In this document: piece by piece, positions 17,243 through 25,688 of the stretch | Position numbering within the stretch: the first letter of the stretch is position 1 | Layout of the letters: every line of letters starts with the position of its first letter | Origin: JAQBVV01 sp965249205 | Lineage (GTDB): Bacteria > Acidobacteriota > Vicinamibacteria > Vicinamibacterales > UBA2999 | Assembly: GCA_965249205.1 (NCBI GenBank) | Contig: CBDFLL010000006.1 | Coordinates: 992,001-1,056,000 of the forward strand | Direction: 5' to 3' | Length of the DNA stretch: 64,000 bases | Translations under genes and position numbers: made by a program | Notes under the pieces: model-generated | The model's database searches: none | What the model was told of the DNA's origin: nothing | Seen by the model: the letters and a program-made list of their open reading frames with translations, nothing else

Positions 17243-17267
17243 ACGATACACTTTTGCGCTTCGTCCA

Positions 17268-18434
17268 GTGAAGATTCACGAACATCAAGGTAAGTCGGTC
17301 CTCGCGGGGTTCGGTGTACCCGTGCCGCGCGGGGAGGTGGCGTTTTCGTCCGGCGAGGTGGGCGATATCGCGCGTCGCCTTGGCGGAAACGTCGTCGTGG
17401 TCAAAGCCCAGATCCATGCGGGAGGCCGCGGCAAGGGTGGCGGTGTCAAACTGGCGAAGTCGCCGGAGGAGGCCGAGCAGATCGCGAAGCAACTGCTCGG
17501 CATGACGCTGGTGACCCACCAAACGGGTCCCGAAGGCCGGAAGGTCGGCCGCGTGCTCATCGAAGAAGGGTTGCAGATCGAGCGCGAACTGTACCTTAGC
17601 ATCGTCATCGATCGGGCGACGACCTGCCCGGTGGTCATTGCGAGCGCAGCCGGTGGCATGGACATCGAGGAGGTCGCCGCATCGGAGCCGGAGAAGATTC
17701 TCAGGGAGATGATCGACCCCGGGACCGGCATCGCGCCGTTTCAGGCGCGCAAGCTGGCGTTCGGGATGGGCCTCTCGGCTGGACCAGCCCAGAAGTTGGT
17801 CAAGGTGCTTCAGTCCATCTACGCAGCGTTCATCGAGACTGACGCGTCGATGATCGAGATCAATCCTCTGATCCTCACGAAGGACGGTGATCTGTTGGCG
17901 CTCGACGCCAAGGTTACCTTGGATGACAGCGCGTTGTACCGCCATGCGGACCTGCAGGAGTTGCGAGATCTGTCGGAGGAGGATCCGCTTGAGGTGGAGG
18001 CGTCCAACTTCTCGCTGAACTACATTCGTCTGGATGGCAACATCGGGTGCATGGTCAACGGCGCCGGCCTCGCGATGGCGACGATGGACATCATCAAGCT
18101 GGCGGGCGGCGAGCCGGCGAATTTTCTCGATGTCGGCGGCGGGGCCAGCGCCGAGCAAATCCGGAACGCGTTCAAAATTTTGACCTCCGACCAGAACGTC
18201 CGCGCCGTACTGATCAACATTTTCGGCGGCATTCTGCGGTGCGACGTGTTGGCGCAGGGCGTCATCGCGGCGGTGAAGGAGCTCGGGGTTCCGGTGCCGA
18301 TCGTGATTCGCATGGAGGGCACCAACGTCGAAGAGGGCAAGCGGTTGCTGAAGGAAAGCGGATTGAATTTCACGACAGCCGATTCGATGGGTGAGGCCGC
18401 GGAGCACGTCGTGGCTCTTGCGAAACAAGCGTAG
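17268..18434 (+). CDS. sucC: Succinyl-CoA synthetase beta subunit
   Basis: The beta subunit of succinate-CoA ligase holds the ATP-grasp nucleotide site and the succinate site. The 388 residues start MKIHEHQGKSVLAGFGVPVP from a GTG at 17268. Visible motifs are AQIHAGGRGKGGGVKLA, EINPLILTKDG, and NGAGLAMATMDIIKLAGG, followed by FLDVGGGA. It is followed after 15 bp by sucD, with which it forms the alpha-beta enzyme that couples succinyl-CoA cleavage to ATP or GTP formation. Confidence 0.97.
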   Translation: MKIHEHQGKSVLAGFGVPVPRGEVAFSSGEVGDIARRLGGNVVVVKAQIHAGGRGKGGGVKLAKSPEEAEQIAKQLLGMTLVTHQTGPEGRKVGRVLIEEGLQIERELYLSIVIDRATTCPVVIASAAGGMDIEEVAASEPEKILREMIDPGTGIAPFQARKLAFGMGLSAGPAQKLVKVLQSIYAAFIETDASMIEINPLILTKDGDLLALDAKVTLDDSALYRHADLQELRDLSEEDPLEVEASNFSLNYIRLDGNIGCMVNGAGLAMATMDIIKLAGGEPANFLDVGGGASAEQIRNAFKILTSDQNVRAVLINIFGGILRCDVLAQGVIAAVKELGVPVPIVIRMEGTNVEEGKRLLKESGLNFTTADSMGEAAEHVVALAKQA

Positions 18435-18449
18435 GACAGTAGGTCACAG

Positions 18450-19322
18450 ATGGCTGTCTTACTCGACAACAATACCAGGCTAATCGTGCAGGGACTCACG
18501 GGGCGTGAGGGCACCTTTCACGCGAAGCAGGCCGCCGCGTACGGCACCACGGTTGTGGGCGGGGTGACGCCCGGCAAGGGCGGCACGACGCACGAAGGCT
18601 GGCCGATTTTCAACAGCGTGCACGATGCGATGCGGGACACCGGCGCGAATGCCTCGGTCATCTTCGTGCCGCCGCCGTTTGCCGCCGACGCGATCATGGA
18701 AGCGACCGACGCGGACATGCCGTTGGCTGTCTGTATCACCGAGGGTATTCCGACTGTCGACATGCTGCGGGCCATGACATTCATGAAGGGCAAGTCCACG
18801 CGCCTGGTAGGCCCGAACTGCCCGGGTGTCATCTCGGCTGGAAAGGCGAAGGCCGGCATCATCCCTGGTCACATTTGCACCGAAGGCCGTATCGGGATCG
18901 TCTCCAAGAGCGGCACGCTGACCTACGAGGCGATTCACCAGTTGACGCTGCGGGGAATGGGGCAGACGACCTGCATCGGCATTGGCGGCGATCCCCTCAT
19001 AGGCACCAGCTTTATCGACGCGTTGCGATTGTTCGGGGCTGACGATGAGACCGACGCGGTCATAATGATCGGGGAGATCGGTGGGACCGCAGAGGAAGAG
19101 GCGGCGGATTTCATCACGCGCGAGTTCACAAAGCCGGTGGTTGGTTTCATTGCCGGCCAGACCGCGCCACCGGGACGCCGGATGGGCCACGCGGGCGCGA
19201 TTATCGCGGGAGGTAAAGGCACCGCCGCGGAGAAGATGGCGGCGCTCACCAGAGCCGGTGTACACGTTGTGACCAGCCCGGCGGACATGGGCGTCAAAAT
19301 GCGCGAGGTACTCGGACAGTAG
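18450..19322 (+). CDS. sucD: Succinyl-CoA synthetase alpha subunit
   Basis: The alpha subunit binds CoA and carries the phosphohistidine. The protein of 290 residues has IVQGLTGREGTFHA and GTTVVGGVTPGKGG for CoA, GPNCPG, and MGHAGAIIAGGKGTA, where the histidine of GHAGA is the phosphorylated residue. It closes the mdh-sucC-sucD cluster. Its TAG stop is directly overlapped by the left arm of a palindromic repeat, which may act as the 3' end of the transcript. Confidence 0.97.
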   Translation: MAVLLDNNTRLIVQGLTGREGTFHAKQAAAYGTTVVGGVTPGKGGTTHEGWPIFNSVHDAMRDTGANASVIFVPPPFAADAIMEATDADMPLAVCITEGIPTVDMLRAMTFMKGKSTRLVGPNCPGVISAGKAKAGIIPGHICTEGRIGIVSKSGTLTYEAIHQLTLRGMGQTTCIGIGGDPLIGTSFIDALRLFGADDETDAVIMIGEIGGTAEEEAADFITREFTKPVVGFIAGQTAPPGRRMGHAGAIIAGGKGTAAEKMAALTRAGVHVVTSPADMGVKMREVLGQ

Positions 19323-19481
19323 TGTCCCGAATTAGAAGCTCGGTGACAAATATTCCGGAGCGCGGCGCCCGGCCGACTAGGCGCGACGACCGAGAATATC
19401 GGGAATATACGAGGGAGGAGCAACGCTGGCAGACGGGACGCCCCGCCCGGAATATGTCGGCGAACTTCTAATTCGGGGCAC
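19322..19481. repeat. Palindromic repeat element, locus 2
   Basis: Arms of about 35 bp (19322-19358 and 19447-19481) form an imperfect inverted repeat: both outer ends read GTGYCCCGAATTAGAAG, and inner parts share ATATTCCGG. The left arm begins on the last base of the sucD stop. The 90 bp between the arms contain the family core at 19379-19426. It resembles a MITE or a large stem-loop. There is no coding potential. Confidence 0.8.
19379..19426 (+). repeat. Conserved core of the palindromic repeat family, copy 2
   Basis: Reads AGGCGCGACGA, an ATAT / ATAT mini-hairpin (19396-19399 and 19405-19408), then GGAGGAGCAACGC. Flanks match copies 1, 3 and 4 while the stem bases are different, so the flanks are conserved and the stem is replaced by another self-complementary pair. 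Confidence 0.7.
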
Positions 19482-19524
19482 TCGGGCACTCGGCGTCACC
19501 GCGCGGGGCCGATCGATGGAGCTT

Positions 19525-19938
19525 ATGGAACGAACGTTTGCGATTATCAAACCCGACGCTGTTGAGCGTGGGCTCGCCGGGCAGATTCTGGCGCGCGTCG
19601 AGGCGGCTGGATTCACGGTACGCGCGATGCGCCTGCACCATCTTACGAAGAAGGAAGCCGAAGGCTTCTACGCGGTGCACCGCGAAAGACTGTTTTTCAG
19701 CGGGCTCACCGATTTCATGTCGTCGGGTCCCTGTGTCTTGCTCGGTCTTGAAGCCCCGGACGCCATCGCGAAATGGCGCACCCTGATGGGTGCGACCGAC
19801 CCGGGGATGGCTGACGCTGGTACGCTTCGCAAGGAATTTGGCAGTTCGATCGAGCGAAACGCTACGCATGGCTCCGACGCGCCTGAAACGGCGGCGTTCG
19901 AGTTGGGCTATTTCTTTCGCGGCCTCGAGCTGCTCTAG
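19525..19938 (+). CDS. ndk: Nucleoside diphosphate kinase
   Basis: Ndk balances nucleoside triphosphate pools through a phosphohistidine intermediate. The protein reads MERTFAIIKPDAVERGLAG from the ATG at 19525; an ATG at 19516 would add three residues. The active-site histidine is in NATHGSDAPETA near the C terminus, the usual motif. About 137 residues is normal. It follows sucD and a palindromic repeat, and its TAG stop is overlapped by the arm of another repeat. In some bacteria Ndk associates with succinyl-CoA synthetase, which would fit the placement. Confidence 0.95.
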   Translation: MERTFAIIKPDAVERGLAGQILARVEAAGFTVRAMRLHHLTKKEAEGFYAVHRERLFFSGLTDFMSSGPCVLLGLEAPDAIAKWRTLMGATDPGMADAGTLRKEFGSSIERNATHGSDAPETAAFELGYFFRGLELL

Positions 19939-20209
19939 CAGTTCGTGGCAAAAGTTCGGCGTCGCACCTAACGCGGATTTCACGAGCGGGGCCATGACCC
20001 TCTGCCAGGTACTGCTGAAATCCGCGCTAGACGAGCGAGGCGCCCAGAGCGCTTTTCAGATAGGCCCTGTACGCCGCATAGTCATGAAAAGCGCCTACGC
20101 GGACAAGGCGCGACGACTGAACATACCGCCTGTATGTGACGGAGGAGCAATGCAGGTCGCGAGCATGCGTCGCTCGTCGAATGCAGACGGACTTTTACCA
20201 CGGGCTGCT
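19937..20209. repeat. Nested palindromic repeat element, locus 3
   Basis: Outer arms 19937-19965 and 20183-20209 pair imperfectly (both read AGCAG, then GTGG and AAAAGT when aligned). Inside are a CTARCGCGGATTTCA pair (19968-19982 / 20016-20030), an AGCGCTTTTCA pair (20048-20058 / 20084-20094), and the family core at 20106-20153. The left arm starts inside the ndk stop codon. This element fills most of the 330 bp between ndk and the small membrane protein at 20266. Three nested inverted repeats in 270 bp look like successive insertions or a built-up structure. Confidence 0.8.
20106..20153 (+). repeat. Conserved core of the palindromic repeat family, copy 3
   Basis: AGGCGCGACGA, then a perfect six-pair hairpin ACATAC (20121-20126) / GTATGT (20132-20137) with a five-base loop, then GACGGAGGAGCAATGC. 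This is the cleanest example of the core hairpin. Confidence 0.78.
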
Positions 20210-20265
20210 GGGGCCTGGAGGGTCTGGGGCGCTCCGCCGCTCACACTCGGTTGGGCTGGACAACT

Positions 20266-20463
20266 ATGGGTCGTTTCCTGATTGTGACCGGTCTGGTCCT
20301 CGCGGTCGTGGGCGTGCTGGTGCATGTTGGAGCGCCGATCGGTCGGTTGCCAGGAGATTTCACGATCAGGCGGGGGAGTGTCTCGTTCTACTTTCCGCTG
20401 GCGACGTCGATCATCGCGAGCATTGTGCTGACACTCCTGTTCACGTTCTTCGGGAGACGTTAG
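20266..20463 (+). CDS. Small membrane protein, DUF2905 family
   Basis: A 65-residue protein with two predicted membrane segments (FLIVTGLVLAVVGVLVHV and FYFPLATSIIASIVLTLLFTFF) separated by GRLPGDFTIRRGSVS, the sequence that defines DUF2905. The ATG at 20266 gives the family N terminus MGRFLIVTG; an in-frame ATG at 20251 adds five residues. No function has been established for the family. It precedes dcd by 36 bp. Confidence 0.85.
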   Translation: MGRFLIVTGLVLAVVGVLVHVGAPIGRLPGDFTIRRGSVSFYFPLATSIIASIVLTLLFTFFGRR

Positions 20464-20499
20464 CGCCCGGCTGAGCCCCAACAACCGAGAGCCTTTGCC

Positions 20500-21057
20500 A
20501 TGCCTTCGATCAAAGCGGACAAGTGGATCAAGAGGATGGCGCTCGAGCACCGAATGATCGAGCCGTTCGAAGATCGACAGGTGCGTGCTGGGGTGATTTC
20601 GTATGGACTGTCGTCCTACGGCTACGACATTCGCGTCGCCGACGAATTCAAGGTCTTCACGAATATCAACAGCACGGTCGTTGATCCCAAGCAGTTTGAC
20701 GCGCGCTCGTTTGTGGATGTGCAGGCGGACGTGTGCATCATTCCGCCGAATTCGTTCGCGCTGGCCAAGACCATCGAGTATTTTCGTATTCCTCGCGATG
20801 TGCTGACCGTGTGTGTCGGAAAGTCCACGTACGCGCGGTGTGGCTTGATCGTGAATGTCACGCCGTTCGAGCCCGAGTGGGAGGGGTTCGTGACCCTGGA
20901 GATCTCGAACACGACGCCGCTGCCCGCCAAGGTCTACTCGAACGAGGGTATCGCCCAGGTGCTGTTTTTCCAGAGCGACGAGGCGTGCGAGGTCTCCTAT
21001 GCGGACAAGAAGGGCAAGTACCAGGGACAGCGCGGGCTGACACTCCCGAAGCTGTAA
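20500..21057 (+). CDS. dcd: dCTP deaminase
   Basis: Dcd deaminates dCTP to dUTP, the main source of dUMP for thymidylate. The protein has 185 residues. The catalytic region is NVTPFEPEWEGFVTLEISN, with the glutamate in the FEPEWEG segment, and the family also shows YGYDIRVADEF and VGKSTYARCG. The enzyme is a homotrimer in known relatives. It starts a run of plus-strand housekeeping genes that continues to mutL. Whether it is a bifunctional deaminase/dUTPase cannot be told by eye. Confidence 0.95.
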   Translation: MPSIKADKWIKRMALEHRMIEPFEDRQVRAGVISYGLSSYGYDIRVADEFKVFTNINSTVVDPKQFDARSFVDVQADVCIIPPNSFALAKTIEYFRIPRDVLTVCVGKSTYARCGLIVNVTPFEPEWEGFVTLEISNTTPLPAKVYSNEGIAQVLFFQSDEACEVSYADKKGKYQGQRGLTLPKL

Positions 21058-21076
21058 CGACCTCTATAATCGAGTC

Positions 21077-21598
21077 ATGCTTCGCTCGTACCGCGCCATT
21101 TTCCCACGGGTCGACGCTTCGGCCTTTGTGGACGCCAGTGCCCAGGTGCTTGGCGACGTGGTGCTCGGCCCGGAGAGCAGCGTGTGGATGAACGTCGTTG
21201 TCCGCGGCGATGTCAACCACGTGCGCGTGGGCTCGCGCAGCAATATCCAGGATCTGACGCTCGTGCATGTGATGCGCGACACCCATCCGACGGTGATCGG
21301 CGACGGGGTGACGGTGGGACACGGTGCCGTAATCCATGGGTGCACCATCGAGGACCGGTGCCTCATCGGGATGGGAGCGATCTTGTTGAACGGGAGCCAC
21401 ACCGGGACGGGGACGATTGTCGCGGCGGGTACGCGTGTCCCCGAGGGCTGTGTCGTTCCGCCCGGGTCGATGGTGATGGGGCTGCCCGGCAGGGTCCGGC
21501 GCGCGCTGACGCACGAGGAAGACGCATCCATCGTGCGTTACGCGGACAGCTACGTGCGCGATCGCCTCGATTTTCAGACTGAGCAGGCTTCTGTCTAG
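21077..21598 (+). CDS. Gamma-class carbonic anhydrase-like hexapeptide-repeat protein (YrdA-like)
   Basis: The 173-residue protein is a left-handed beta helix built from hexapeptide repeats (VDASAQVLGDVVLG, then SVWMNVVVRGDVNHVRVGSRSNIQD). The three zinc-binding histidines of the family can be placed in LVHVM, GHGAVIHG (two). The final segment with DRLDF is an alpha helix that packs on the helix trimer. Members include true gamma carbonic anhydrases and related proteins with no known activity, such as YrdA, so the enzyme activity is uncertain. Confidence 0.82.
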   Translation: MLRSYRAIFPRVDASAFVDASAQVLGDVVLGPESSVWMNVVVRGDVNHVRVGSRSNIQDLTLVHVMRDTHPTVIGDGVTVGHGAVIHGCTIEDRCLIGMGAILLNGSHTGTGTIVAAGTRVPEGCVVPPGSMVMGLPGRVRRALTHEEDASIVRYADSYVRDRLDFQTEQASV

Positions 21599-21632
21599 CG
21601 GCAACTCACCTCGAACCGAACCGGCGCGTGGC

Positions 21633-22961
21633 ATGCGCGACTTCCTGCCGGAGGACGTGCGGCGCCGTGAGTACGTCATTGGCGTCATTACACGTGTCTA
21701 CCAGCGGTACGGGTTTGAGCCGCTGGAGACGCCCGCGGTCGAGAATCTCGCCACGCTTGGCGGCAAGTACGGAGACGAAGGCAGCAAGCTCATCTTCAAG
21801 ATCCTCAAGCGCGGCGAGCACGAAAAGACCGGAGAGGCGGACCTCGCGCTTCGGTATGACCTGACGGTGCCGCTTGCGCGGGTGATGGCGCAGCACCAGT
21901 CGAAGCTGCCGCGATTGTTCAGGCGCTATCAGATTCAGCCGGTCTGGCGTGCCGATCGTCCGGCGCGTGGCCGCTTCCGCGAGTTCTATCAGTGCGATGT
22001 GGACCTGCTGGGATCGACGTCACCCGTGGTCGAGGCCGAGCTCTGCACGGCCGTCTCTGACGTGTTGACAGAGCTCGGATTTGGCGACTTCGTCATCCGG
22101 CTCAACGATCGAAGAGTGTTGACCGCGCTGCTCGGTGCCGCCGGTGTCGACGAGGCGCTGCATGGCCAGGCGTTGGTGGCCCTCGACAAGCTCGACAAGA
22201 TCGGCGCCGATGGTGTGGGCGAGGAGCTTGCTGCAAGGGGCATCGGCTCGGAGGTGAGCGCGGCGCTGCTGTCCTATTTCGACGTGCAGGTCGGAGCGGC
22301 CCCGGCAGCGCACAGCTGCGACGAAGCGTTGAACAGGCTGGGGAGCCATATTCGCGATGAGTCCGGGCGGGCAGCGCTGGAGAACCTGCGCGCGATCGTC
22401 AGACTGGTCGGTGGCACGCGAGCGGCGAGCAGGCTGCGTGTCGATCCGAGCTTGGCACGCGGACTGTCGTACTATACGGGGGCGATCATGGAGGTTGCCG
22501 TTGCCGATCTGGCAGGCAGCCTTGGCGGCGGCGGACGCTACGATCATCTCATCGGCATGTTCTCCGGACAGGATATTCCTGCCTGTGGGTTTTCGCTCGG
22601 TCTCGAGCGCGTTCTGGTCGTCATGGCCGAGCGCGGCATGTTTCCCCCCGCACTTGCGAGTTCGCCCGCTGACGTCATGGTGGCCATGTTTGACGCCTCA
22701 ACCGCGCCTGACGCCCTGCGCGTCGCCGACCAGTTGCGGGCCTGCGGCCTGCGGGTGCTCGTGTATCCGGAGGCCGAGAAGCTTGGGAAACAGATCAAGT
22801 ACGCTGACGGACAGGGGGTTCCTTTTGTCGCGCTATTGGGCGACGACGAGATACAGGCGAGCACTGTGACGGTGAAGGATCTGGCTGCGCAGACGCAGCA
22901 CACATACGAACAGGCAACGGCGGGGCCCGCGATTCTTGAGGCGTTGAAACAACGTGGCTGA
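21633..22961 (+). CDS. hisS: Histidyl-tRNA synthetase
   Basis: A class II aminoacyl-tRNA synthetase of 442 residues. Motif 2 is in RRYQIQPVWRADRPARGRF, the histidine-specific LARGLSYYTG element follows near residue 277, and motif 3 is GFSLGLERVLVV. The C-terminal anticodon-binding domain is present. The start MRDFLPEDV is slightly shorter than most relatives, which have an RGTRDFLP start; no better start codon exists upstream in frame. The last 8 bp overlap aspS. Confidence 0.95.
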   Translation: MRDFLPEDVRRREYVIGVITRVYQRYGFEPLETPAVENLATLGGKYGDEGSKLIFKILKRGEHEKTGEADLALRYDLTVPLARVMAQHQSKLPRLFRRYQIQPVWRADRPARGRFREFYQCDVDLLGSTSPVVEAELCTAVSDVLTELGFGDFVIRLNDRRVLTALLGAAGVDEALHGQALVALDKLDKIGADGVGEELAARGIGSEVSAALLSYFDVQVGAAPAAHSCDEALNRLGSHIRDESGRAALENLRAIVRLVGGTRAASRLRVDPSLARGLSYYTGAIMEVAVADLAGSLGGGGRYDHLIGMFSGQDIPACGFSLGLERVLVVMAERGMFPPALASSPADVMVAMFDASTAPDALRVADQLRACGLRVLVYPEAEKLGKQIKYADGQGVPFVALLGDDEIQASTVTVKDLAAQTQHTYEQATAGPAILEALKQRG

Positions 22962-24729
22962 GCAGCTTGGCGAACTGACGCGCACGCACACCGGAGGTGA
23001 TCTGTGTCTTGAGGACGTCGGGGCGGATGTGGTCCTCCTCGGCTGGGTACACCGCGTGCGCGATCTGGGCGGAGTGCTGTTTGTCGATGTGCGGGACCGC
23101 GCCGGTATCACGCAGGTGGTGTTCGACAAGGATGACGAGACGCTGATGACCAAGGCCAAACGCCTTCGGTCCGAGTTCGTCATCGGCGTGGAGGGGCAGG
23201 TACGGCGGCGGTCGGCGGAGACCGTGAATACGAAGCTCGGAACCGGGGAAGTCGAAGTCGTTGTTCGCCGGCTGACGCTGCTCAACGAGGCGAAGACACC
23301 GCCGTTTCCGATCGCCGACGATACGGCGGTCTCCGAGGACGTGCGACTCAAGTACCGCTACCTCGACCTGCGGCGCCCGCGGCTGCAGGCCAACATGCGG
23401 CTCCGGCACCGCGTCACCGCAGCCACCCGCCGGTATTTCGACGACAACGGGTTCTGGGAGATCGAGACGCCGATCCTCACCAAATCGACCCCCGAGGGTG
23501 CGCGCGACTATCTGGTGCCGAGCCGCGTGCACGCAGGAGAGTTCTTTGCGCTTCCGCAGTCGCCGCAGCTCTTCAAGCAGTTGCTGATGATGTCTGGCGT
23601 CGATCGCTACGTGCAGATCTGTCGCTGCTTCCGCGATGAGGATCTCAGAGCTGACCGGCAGCCGGAGTTCACGCAGGTTGACGTGGAGGTGTCGTTCGCG
23701 CGACCGGACACGATCTACGACATCATCGAGCCCCTGATGCGCGACGTCTGCGCCGTTGTCGGCAGGCAGATCGACACGCCGTTTCCGCGCATGCCCTATG
23801 CGGAGGCGATGGCCACCTACGGTTCCGACAAGCCCGACCTCCGGTGCGGTATGCCGATCCAGGATTTGAGCGGGTTGTTCAGTGAATCGAGCTTTCGGGT
23901 CTTCCGTGAAATCGTCGCGGGCGGCGGCACGGTTCGCGGCTTCGTCGTGAAGAACGCGGGCGGATACTCCAGAAGCGAGGTGGACGGCATCGTCGATCGA
24001 GCGAAGCAGATGGGCGCCGCCGGTTTGGTTTGGGCACGTCGCGCGGAAGACGGCGCCATCACCAGCTCGGTGATGAAGGCTCTGGGCGAGGCTGAAGTCG
24101 TGGGCATGCTCGACGCGGCGTCCGCGGGACCGGGCGAACTGCTGCTCGTGGCAGCCGGTGAGGCTGACGCAACCTCGAAGCTGCTCGGACAGATCAGGTT
24201 GGCGTTGGCTCGGCAAAAAAACCTGCTCGATCCGGACGCATCAGCGTTCGTGTGGGTGGTGGACTTTCCGCTGCTCGAGTGGGATCCGGAGGCGCGTCGG
24301 TTTAACTCGATGCACCACCCGTTCACGTCTCCGCACGAGGACGATGTCGAGTTGCTTGACCGTGAGCCTGGGCGGGCACGAGCCAAGGCGTACGACCTGG
24401 TGCTGAATGGCAGCGAACTGGGCGGAGGGAGCATCAGAATCCACGACGCGGCGGTGCAGCAACGGATTTTTTCGCTGCTCAATATCGGCCCAGAGGAGGC
24501 CAAGTTACGATTCGGTTTCTTCCTGGAGGCGCTGGATTACGGTACGCCACCTCACGGCGGCATTGCGCTCGGGCTCGACCGGATTATCCAGGCGCTGGCG
24601 GGCGAACAGTCCATCCGGGAGGTCATTGCGTTCCCCAAGACGACCGCCGCTGTGGACCTGATGTGCTCGGCCCCGTCGCCGGTGGACTCCAAACAGCTCA
24701 GGGAACTGCATCTCGTGCCGAAAGTATGA
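22954..24729 (+). CDS. aspS: Aspartyl-tRNA synthetase (bacterial type)
   Basis: A class II synthetase of 591 residues: N-terminal OB-fold anticodon domain, motif 1 near PRLQANMRLRHRV, motif 2 CFRDEDLRADRQPEFTQVDVE, a GAD insertion domain, and motif 3 GIALGLDRIIQ. The GTG start at 22954 overlaps the hisS end by 8 bp, so translation is likely coupled. The length and GAD domain are typical of the bacterial form, which may charge both tRNA-Asp and tRNA-Asn if AsnRS is missing; that cannot be judged from this window. Confidence 0.96.
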   Translation: MAEQLGELTRTHTGGDLCLEDVGADVVLLGWVHRVRDLGGVLFVDVRDRAGITQVVFDKDDETLMTKAKRLRSEFVIGVEGQVRRRSAETVNTKLGTGEVEVVVRRLTLLNEAKTPPFPIADDTAVSEDVRLKYRYLDLRRPRLQANMRLRHRVTAATRRYFDDNGFWEIETPILTKSTPEGARDYLVPSRVHAGEFFALPQSPQLFKQLLMMSGVDRYVQICRCFRDEDLRADRQPEFTQVDVEVSFARPDTIYDIIEPLMRDVCAVVGRQIDTPFPRMPYAEAMATYGSDKPDLRCGMPIQDLSGLFSESSFRVFREIVAGGGTVRGFVVKNAGGYSRSEVDGIVDRAKQMGAAGLVWARRAEDGAITSSVMKALGEAEVVGMLDAASAGPGELLLVAAGEADATSKLLGQIRLALARQKNLLDPDASAFVWVVDFPLLEWDPEARRFNSMHHPFTSPHEDDVELLDREPGRARAKAYDLVLNGSELGGGSIRIHDAAVQQRIFSLLNIGPEEAKLRFGFFLEALDYGTPPHGGIALGLDRIIQALAGEQSIREVIAFPKTTAAVDLMCSAPSPVDSKQLRELHLVPKV

Positions 24730-25688
24730 GAAAGATTGCCCTGCCCGCGGAAGGGATCGAGACGCTCTACGGCGCCCGCGACGTTAATCTCAGACAAATC
24801 GAATCGCTACTGCGCGTGCAAATCAGCACCCAGGGATCGGAACTGACGGTTCGGGGCAATCCTGACAGCGAGCAGCGGACGCAGCTCATTTTCGACCAGC
24901 TAGGCGCGCTACTGGATGAGGGTTATGCCCTCGCCAATGGCGATGTCCAGACGGCGGCGCAGCTCCTGGCTGGGAACGCGGATCTGGATCTGCGTGACTA
25001 CTTCGTCAAGGAAGGGCAGCGCCAGGGTACCCGTCGCCGGGTGAACCCGAAAAGCGTGAATCAGCGCAAGTATCTCGACGCGATCGAGAGATTCGATATC
25101 GTGTTCGGCGTCGGTCCCGCAGGCACGGGCAAGACGTATCTGGCGATGGCGCAGGCAGTGCACTACCTGGTTGCCAAGAAGGTCAGTCGCATCATTCTGG
25201 CGAGGCCTGCCGTCGAGGCTGGTGAGAAGCTCGGCTTTCTACCCGGAGACCTGCAAGAGAAGGTCAATCCGTATCTGCGGCCGTTGTACGATGCGCTGTT
25301 CGACATGATGGACGCGGAGAAGGCCGGCCGGTTGATCGAGCGCGGCGTCATCGAGGTGGCGCCGATCGCGTTTATGCGGGGTCGGACGCTGAATGACGCT
25401 TTCGTGATTCTTGACGAGGCCCAGAACACCACCTCCGAACAGATGAAGATGTTTCTCACGCGGCTTGGGTTCGGCTCCAAGGCCGTCGTGACCGGCGACA
25501 TCACGCAGATCGATCTGCCCAGCGCGCGCATGTCCGGGCTCGTGGAGGCGCTGAACATCGTCGCGGCCGTCGAGGGCATCGGATTCGTGCACTTCGACGA
25601 TACCGACGTCGTGCGCCACAAGCTTGTGCAGCAGATCGTCAGAGCGTACGAGACGTTTACCAACGGTGGCCCGCCGAAGGACGCATGA
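24726..25688 (+). CDS. phoH: PhoH-family ATPase
   Basis: 320 residues from an ATG at 24726 that overlaps the aspS stop (ATGA). It has an N-terminal KH-like region and a P-loop VGPAGTGKTYLAMA at about residue 127. The Walker B segment is FVILDEAQNTTSEQM. PhoH-like ATPases next to ybeY are common, and the pair is linked with RNA handling and ribosome maturation; the exact reaction is unknown. The 3' end overlaps ybeY by 4 bp. Confidence 0.92.
   Translation: MRKIALPAEGIETLYGARDVNLRQIESLLRVQISTQGSELTVRGNPDSEQRTQLIFDQLGALLDEGYALANGDVQTAAQLLAGNADLDLRDYFVKEGQRQGTRRRVNPKSVNQRKYLDAIERFDIVFGVGPAGTGKTYLAMAQAVHYLVAKKVSRIILARPAVEAGEKLGFLPGDLQEKVNPYLRPLYDALFDMMDAEKAGRLIERGVIEVAPIAFMRGRTLNDAFVILDEAQNTTSEQMKMFLTRLGFGSKAVVTGDITQIDLPSARMSGLVEALNIVAAVEGIGFVHFDDTDVVRHKLVQQIVRAYETFTNGGPPKDA

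Noticed and set aside
15983..17251. A 422-codon open frame on the minus strand over mdh
   Set aside because: Antisense to a clear malate dehydrogenase and rich in His, Arg and Asp, as shadow frames are here. The same holds for 17160-18428 (sucC), 22795-24216 (aspS) and 35502-36890 (ppdK).
19322..20209. The palindromic repeats as integron attC sites
   Set aside because: They lack the GTTRRRY / RYYYAAC ends, they do not flank cassette genes, and no integron integrase is present. Genes between them are core metabolism.
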